DNA of 11,195 nucleotides. Source: Alphaproteobacteria bacterium (lineage in GTDB: Bacteria; Pseudomonadota; Alphaproteobacteria; Kiloniellales; JAKSDN01). A program made the translations under genes and the position numbers. Positions 8,401 through 11,195 of the stretch are shown one piece after another. Position 1 is the stretch's first letter. Each line of letters opens with the position of its first letter. The stretch is taken from contig JAUVQB010000013.1 in NCBI GenBank assembly GCA_030598385.1, positions 1 to 11,195 of the forward strand, written 5' to 3'. The notes under the pieces are model-generated. The model worked only from the letters and a program-made list of their open reading frames with translations, searched no databases and was not told the origin of the DNA.

Positions 8401-9906
8401 ATGGGTCTCGAGCCCGCCTTCGACGAATTTGCGGCTCGCTACAACTCCGGCAAACCGCAAGTCCTCAGCACGTCCCTCGTCGCGGATCTGGAAACCCCGG
8501 TCTCGGCCTATCTGAAGCTGGCCGAGGGGCGGCCTTATAGCGCCCTGTTCGAATCGGTCGAAGGCGGCACCACGATCGGACGCTATTCCTTCATCACCCT
8601 CAAGCCGGATCTGGTTTGGCGCTGCTTCGGCGACCGCGCCGAGATCAATCGTCGGGCGCGGGCCGACGCCGACCGTTTCGAGCCGCTCGAGGGCGAGGCC
8701 CTGGAGAGCCTGCGGGCGCTCGTCCAAGAGTCCCAGATCGACCTGCCGGGCAATCTGCCGCCGATGGCGTCCTGCCTGATCGGCTACATGGGCTACGACA
8801 TGGTGCGCCTGATGGAGCGGCTGCCGAGCGACAACCCGGACGTGCTGGGCTTGCCCGACGCCGTCTTTTTTCGCCCGACCCTCGTTGCCGTGTTCGACCG
8901 TGTCGAAGACCTGGTGACCATCGTGACTCCGGTCTGGCCGAGCCAGGGCGTCAGCGCCGAAGCGGCCTATCAGCAGGCGTCCGAAAGGCTCGCGGATGCG
9001 GTTGCCGATTTCGAGCGCTCCCTGCCCTATCGCCGCGAACCCGTTCAAAGCCGCGGCGATTTGCCGGAGCCGCAGTCAAACATGACCCGCGAGCAGTTCC
9101 ACGCGATGGTGGAACGTGGCAAGGAGTACATCTTCGCTGGCGACGTCTTCCAGGTCGTCCTCTCCCAGCGCTTCACGGTGCCCTTCGGACTGCCGCCGCT
9201 GGCGCTTTACCGGGCGCTGCGGCGCCTCAATCCCTCGCCCTTCCTGTTCCATCTCGATTTCGGGGACTTCGCGGTGGTCGGCTCCAGCCCGGAGATCCTG
9301 GTCCGCCTGCGCGACGATCAGGTGACCATCCGGCCCATTGCCGGCACGCGGCCCCGCGGCGCCACGGCCGAAGAGGACGCAGCCCTTGCCGAGGACCTGC
9401 TCAGCGACCCCAAGGAGCTGGCCGAGCACCTCATGCTGCTCGACCTGGGGCGCAACGACGTCGGGCGGGTCGCGGAGGTGGGCACGGTCGCGGTGACGGA
9501 GCGGAACGTGATCGAGCACTACAGCCACGTCATGCACATCGTCTCCAACGTGGTCGGCAAGATCAACCCACGCTTCGACGCCATGCAGTCGCTGATCGCC
9601 GGCTTTCCCGCCGGCACCGTCTCGGGCGCGCCCAAGGTCCGCGCGATGGAGATCATCGAGGAACTGGAGCCGGAACGGCGCGGCATCTATGCCGGTGCGG
9701 TCGGCTATTTCGGCGCCAACGGGTCGATGGACACCGCCATCGCTTTGAGGACCGCCGTCGTCACCAACGGCACCATGTACGTGCAGGCCGGCGGCGGGAT
9801 CGTCGCCGACAGCGATCCCGAAGGCGAGTTCCAGGAGAGCTGCAACAAGGCCCGGGCGCTCCTCCGGGCGGCCGAGGAGGCCTTGCGGTTCGCGCAAAAG
9901 AGTTGA
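8401..9906 (+). CDS. trpE: Anthranilate synthase component I
   Basis: Converts chorismate to anthranilate with ammonia supplied by the TrpG glutaminase, the first step of tryptophan synthesis. The 501 residues show an N-terminal regulatory part with DLETPVSAYLKL (29-40) and LFES (49-52), the counterpart of the LLES motif that binds feedback-inhibiting tryptophan. The chorismate-binding domain has GDVFQVVLSQRF (247-258), SSPEILVR (295-302), PIAGTRPRG (312-320), LDLGRNDVGRV (347-357), PAGTVSGAPK (403-412) and GGGIVADSDPEGE (464-476). Alanine in PIAGT, rather than the lysine of PabB, supports TrpE over aminodeoxychorismate synthase. No glutaminase domain is fused. The ATG at 8401 lies 3 bases after the ppiD-like stop with no clear ribosome binding site, suggesting translational coupling. 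The expected trpG does not follow. Confidence 0.96.
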   Translation: MGLEPAFDEFAARYNSGKPQVLSTSLVADLETPVSAYLKLAEGRPYSALFESVEGGTTIGRYSFITLKPDLVWRCFGDRAEINRRARADADRFEPLEGEALESLRALVQESQIDLPGNLPPMASCLIGYMGYDMVRLMERLPSDNPDVLGLPDAVFFRPTLVAVFDRVEDLVTIVTPVWPSQGVSAEAAYQQASERLADAVADFERSLPYRREPVQSRGDLPEPQSNMTREQFHAMVERGKEYIFAGDVFQVVLSQRFTVPFGLPPLALYRALRRLNPSPFLFHLDFGDFAVVGSSPEILVRLRDDQVTIRPIAGTRPRGATAEEDAALAEDLLSDPKELAEHLMLLDLGRNDVGRVAEVGTVAVTERNVIEHYSHVMHIVSNVVGKINPRFDAMQSLIAGFPAGTVSGAPKVRAMEIIEELEPERRGIYAGAVGYFGANGSMDTAIALRTAVVTNGTMYVQAGGGIVADSDPEGEFQESCNKARALLRAAEEALRFAQKS

Positions 9907-9918
9907 CCCTGGCAGTCA

Positions 9919-9944
9919 GGCGGGATTGCAAACGCGCACCCGCC
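9919..9944 (+). other. Hairpin just after trpE
   Basis: GGCGGG (9919-9924) and CCCGCC (9939-9944) form a perfect 6-bp stem with a 14-base loop, 13 bases past the trpE stop. It is followed by AAAACC rather than a T-run, so it is not a convincing intrinsic terminator. It may protect the trpE 3' end or cause pausing before the Nudix gene. Confidence 0.25.
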
Positions 9945-9981
9945 AAAACCTCATCCTTGATTGTTGATCGGCCCTAACCCC

Positions 9982-10836
9982 GTGTCCCTACTTGAGCGCA
10001 TCCGTGAGTGTAACGCCCACGACCTGAGCGACTTTCTGCCCTTCGACGTCGCCGGCCAGCAGGTCGGCTGGGTGAAGCGCGACTTCGTGGCGCACCTGAG
10101 GGCGTTCACGGAGGTGTTTTCCATGTCCGACGGGCGCATCTCGTTGGCGCCGTCGTTGGCGGATTTCGAAACCCGCAGCGCGGCGCTCGGGCAGGTCGCC
10201 CGGCGATTGGCGCAAGACGGGGTCGTCACCGGATGGCGCGACGAGCTCTACCCGGCGTGCGCCGCCTTTGACGCGCCCGCGCTGTTCGCCATCGAGCGGG
10301 CCGCGTCTGCGCGGTTCGGGCTTCGCTCCTTCGGCGTGCATCTGATGGGCTACGTCGGTTCGGGCGAGGATATGGACCTTTGGGTGGCGCGGCGCAGCGC
10401 CGACAAGGCAACCGGCCCGGGCATGAAGGACGCCTTTGTCGGCGGCGGCATCGCCCACGGCGCCGGTCCCCGGCAGGTCATGATCAAGGAAGCCTGGGAA
10501 GAGGCCGGCGTGCCGGGCGCCCTCGCCGAGCGGGCCAAGGCCGTCGGCGAAGTGCGCTTCGCCTACCAGAGCGACCAGGGCATCGACTTTGGACTGGACT
10601 ACCAGTACGAGCTCGAACTGCCGGCCGATTTCGAGCCGGTCAATCAGGACGGCGAGGTGGCGGCCTTCTATCGCTGGCCGGCACGCGACGTCCTCGCCCA
10701 GATCGAGACCGGCAGCGACTACTTCTACGACGCCAACCTGGCTTTCATCGCCTTCTTCCTGCGTCATGGCTTGGTAACGCCGGCCGATCCCGACTATGAG
10801 GCCATTGCCGCCGGACTGATGGGGGCAGCCGTATAG
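9982..10836 (+). CDS. DUF4743 / Nudix hydrolase family protein
   Basis: Nudix-fold hydrolase of the group related to the Nudix domain of fission-yeast Tnr3, some members of which remove damaged (oxo/oxy) thiamine diphosphate. From the GTG at 9982 it has 284 residues: a DUF4743-like N-terminal domain (about 1-115, starting SLLERIRECNAHDL) and a Nudix domain whose box spans 155-177. The box keeps E170, E173, E174 and G176, but the usual first glutamate is A161 and the arginine is K169. GTG is chosen because family members begin with this SLLxRIRECN stretch; the in-frame TTG at 9961 would add seven residues, and neither has a good ribosome binding site. It follows trpE by 75 bases on the same strand and ends one base before the opposing gene's stop. 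The substrate in this organism is inference. Confidence 0.85.
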   Translation: MSLLERIRECNAHDLSDFLPFDVAGQQVGWVKRDFVAHLRAFTEVFSMSDGRISLAPSLADFETRSAALGQVARRLAQDGVVTGWRDELYPACAAFDAPALFAIERAASARFGLRSFGVHLMGYVGSGEDMDLWVARRSADKATGPGMKDAFVGGGIAHGAGPRQVMIKEAWEEAGVPGALAERAKAVGEVRFAYQSDQGIDFGLDYQYELELPADFEPVNQDGEVAAFYRWPARDVLAQIETGSDYFYDANLAFIAFFLRHGLVTPADPDYEAIAAGLMGAAV

Positions 10837-10837
10837 T

Positions 10838-11195
10838 CTAGCCTGGCGAGTTGCTCGCGCTGGGCGTCAGGGCCAACCCCTTCGGCATGCGCATCAAAGC
10901 GCTGACCGGCACCAGCGTGAAGCCGCGTTTCTCCACCTCGGGCAACCAAACGGCCAGTTCCTCGAGAGTCGCGTTGTGCGGATGGCCGATGCCGATGGCC
11001 GCGCCGCGGCGCAAGGCGACCCGTTCGAGCTGTTGGAGTTGGCGGCGGATGGCGCCGCGGTCCTGATGATCGTTGTCGATGAAGACGTCGCGTACCGCGA
11101 AAGGCACGCCCAGACGGTCGGCGAGCGGAGCGCCGACGGCGCCCGGGATCGTTAGCGAGTCCAAATAGAGCAGGCCGCGCGCCTTGAGTTCCACC
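10838..11195 (-). CDS. Divergent polysaccharide deacetylase family protein, C-terminal part (runs off the edge)
   Basis: C-terminal 118 or so residues of a YibQ-like (DUF610, divergent polysaccharide deacetylase) protein, generally a secreted or periplasmic protein of uncertain enzymatic role in envelope metabolism. Visible blocks are GLLYLDSLT, the VRDVFIDND segment, QLQQLERVALRRG, then GIGHPHNATLEEL and LVPVSAL near the end, in family order. The open frame continues past 11195, so the apparent first methionine (11192-11194) is internal and the true start lies outside. Its TAG stop (10838-10840) faces the TAG of the Nudix gene with one base between, so the two genes are convergent. In related bacteria this gene is often beside ctpA and envC; those would lie to the right, which cannot be checked here. 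Confidence 0.88.
   Translation of the reverse strand, partial: VELKARGLLYLDSLTIPGAVGAPLADRLGVPFAVRDVFIDNDHQDRGAIRRQLQQLERVALRRGAAIGIGHPHNATLEELAVWLPEVEKRGFTLVPVSALMRMPKGLALTPSASNSPG

Noticed and set aside
7330..9048. A 572-codon open frame on the minus strand, across the ppiD-like and trpE genes
   Set aside because: It spans the junction of two well-supported plus-strand genes, has no domain, and is rich in residues typical of reverse-frame GC-biased DNA.
9961..9981. TTG at 9961 as the start of the Nudix gene
   Set aside because: It adds seven residues not expected in the family and has no ribosome binding site; the GTG at 9982 fits the conserved N-terminus better, though this is not certain.

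Overview
This window looks like ordinary core chromosome from a high-GC alphaproteobacterium, most likely of Rhodospirillales or Kiloniellales type. The evidence is the order tpiA-secG-pyrG-kdsA-eno-ftsB on one strand, a divergent ppiD-like/trpE pair on the other, and protein sequences of alphaproteobacterial character (GC-rich codons, FtsB ending in a DPDLLEERAR block, a metal-dependent type KdsA). The organism is inferred from gene order and sequence style, not from a search. No mobile element, CRISPR array, tRNA or rRNA is visible.

Layout. Positions 1-218 hold no gene. They contain three 11-bp repeat units, then an AT-rich island with two palindromes, probably the control region of a leftward gene outside the window. 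Positions 219-6226 form a minus-strand block, in transcription order: tpiA (triosephosphate isomerase), secG (translocase subunit), pyrG (CTP synthase), kdsA (KDO-8-phosphate synthase), eno (enolase), a small two-helix membrane protein of unknown function, and ftsB (divisome coiled-coil protein). Positions 6227-6495 are a divergent spacer with a credible sigma-70-type promoter for the plus strand. Positions 6496-9906 carry a PpiD/SurA-type membrane chaperone followed after 3 bases by trpE. A DUF4743/Nudix hydrolase gene follows on the plus strand to 10836. It meets tail to tail the 3' part of a divergent polysaccharide deacetylase gene, which runs off the right edge on the minus strand.

How the genes fit together. 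Enolase makes phosphoenolpyruvate, which KdsA condenses with arabinose 5-phosphate. CTP from PyrG is what KdsB (not in the window) uses to activate KDO for lipopolysaccharide. TpiA and Eno are glycolytic, while SecG, the PpiD-like protein and FtsB act at the inner membrane in export, folding and division. The block thus joins central carbon flux to envelope growth. TrpE starts tryptophan synthesis, but its glutaminase partner gene trpG is not next to it.

I found no convincing new multi-gene system. The points most worth a second look are the 11-bp-phased repeat and palindrome region at the left edge, the unassigned small membrane gene between eno and ftsB, the degenerate PPIase domain of the PpiD-like protein, the isolated trpE, and the altered Nudix box.
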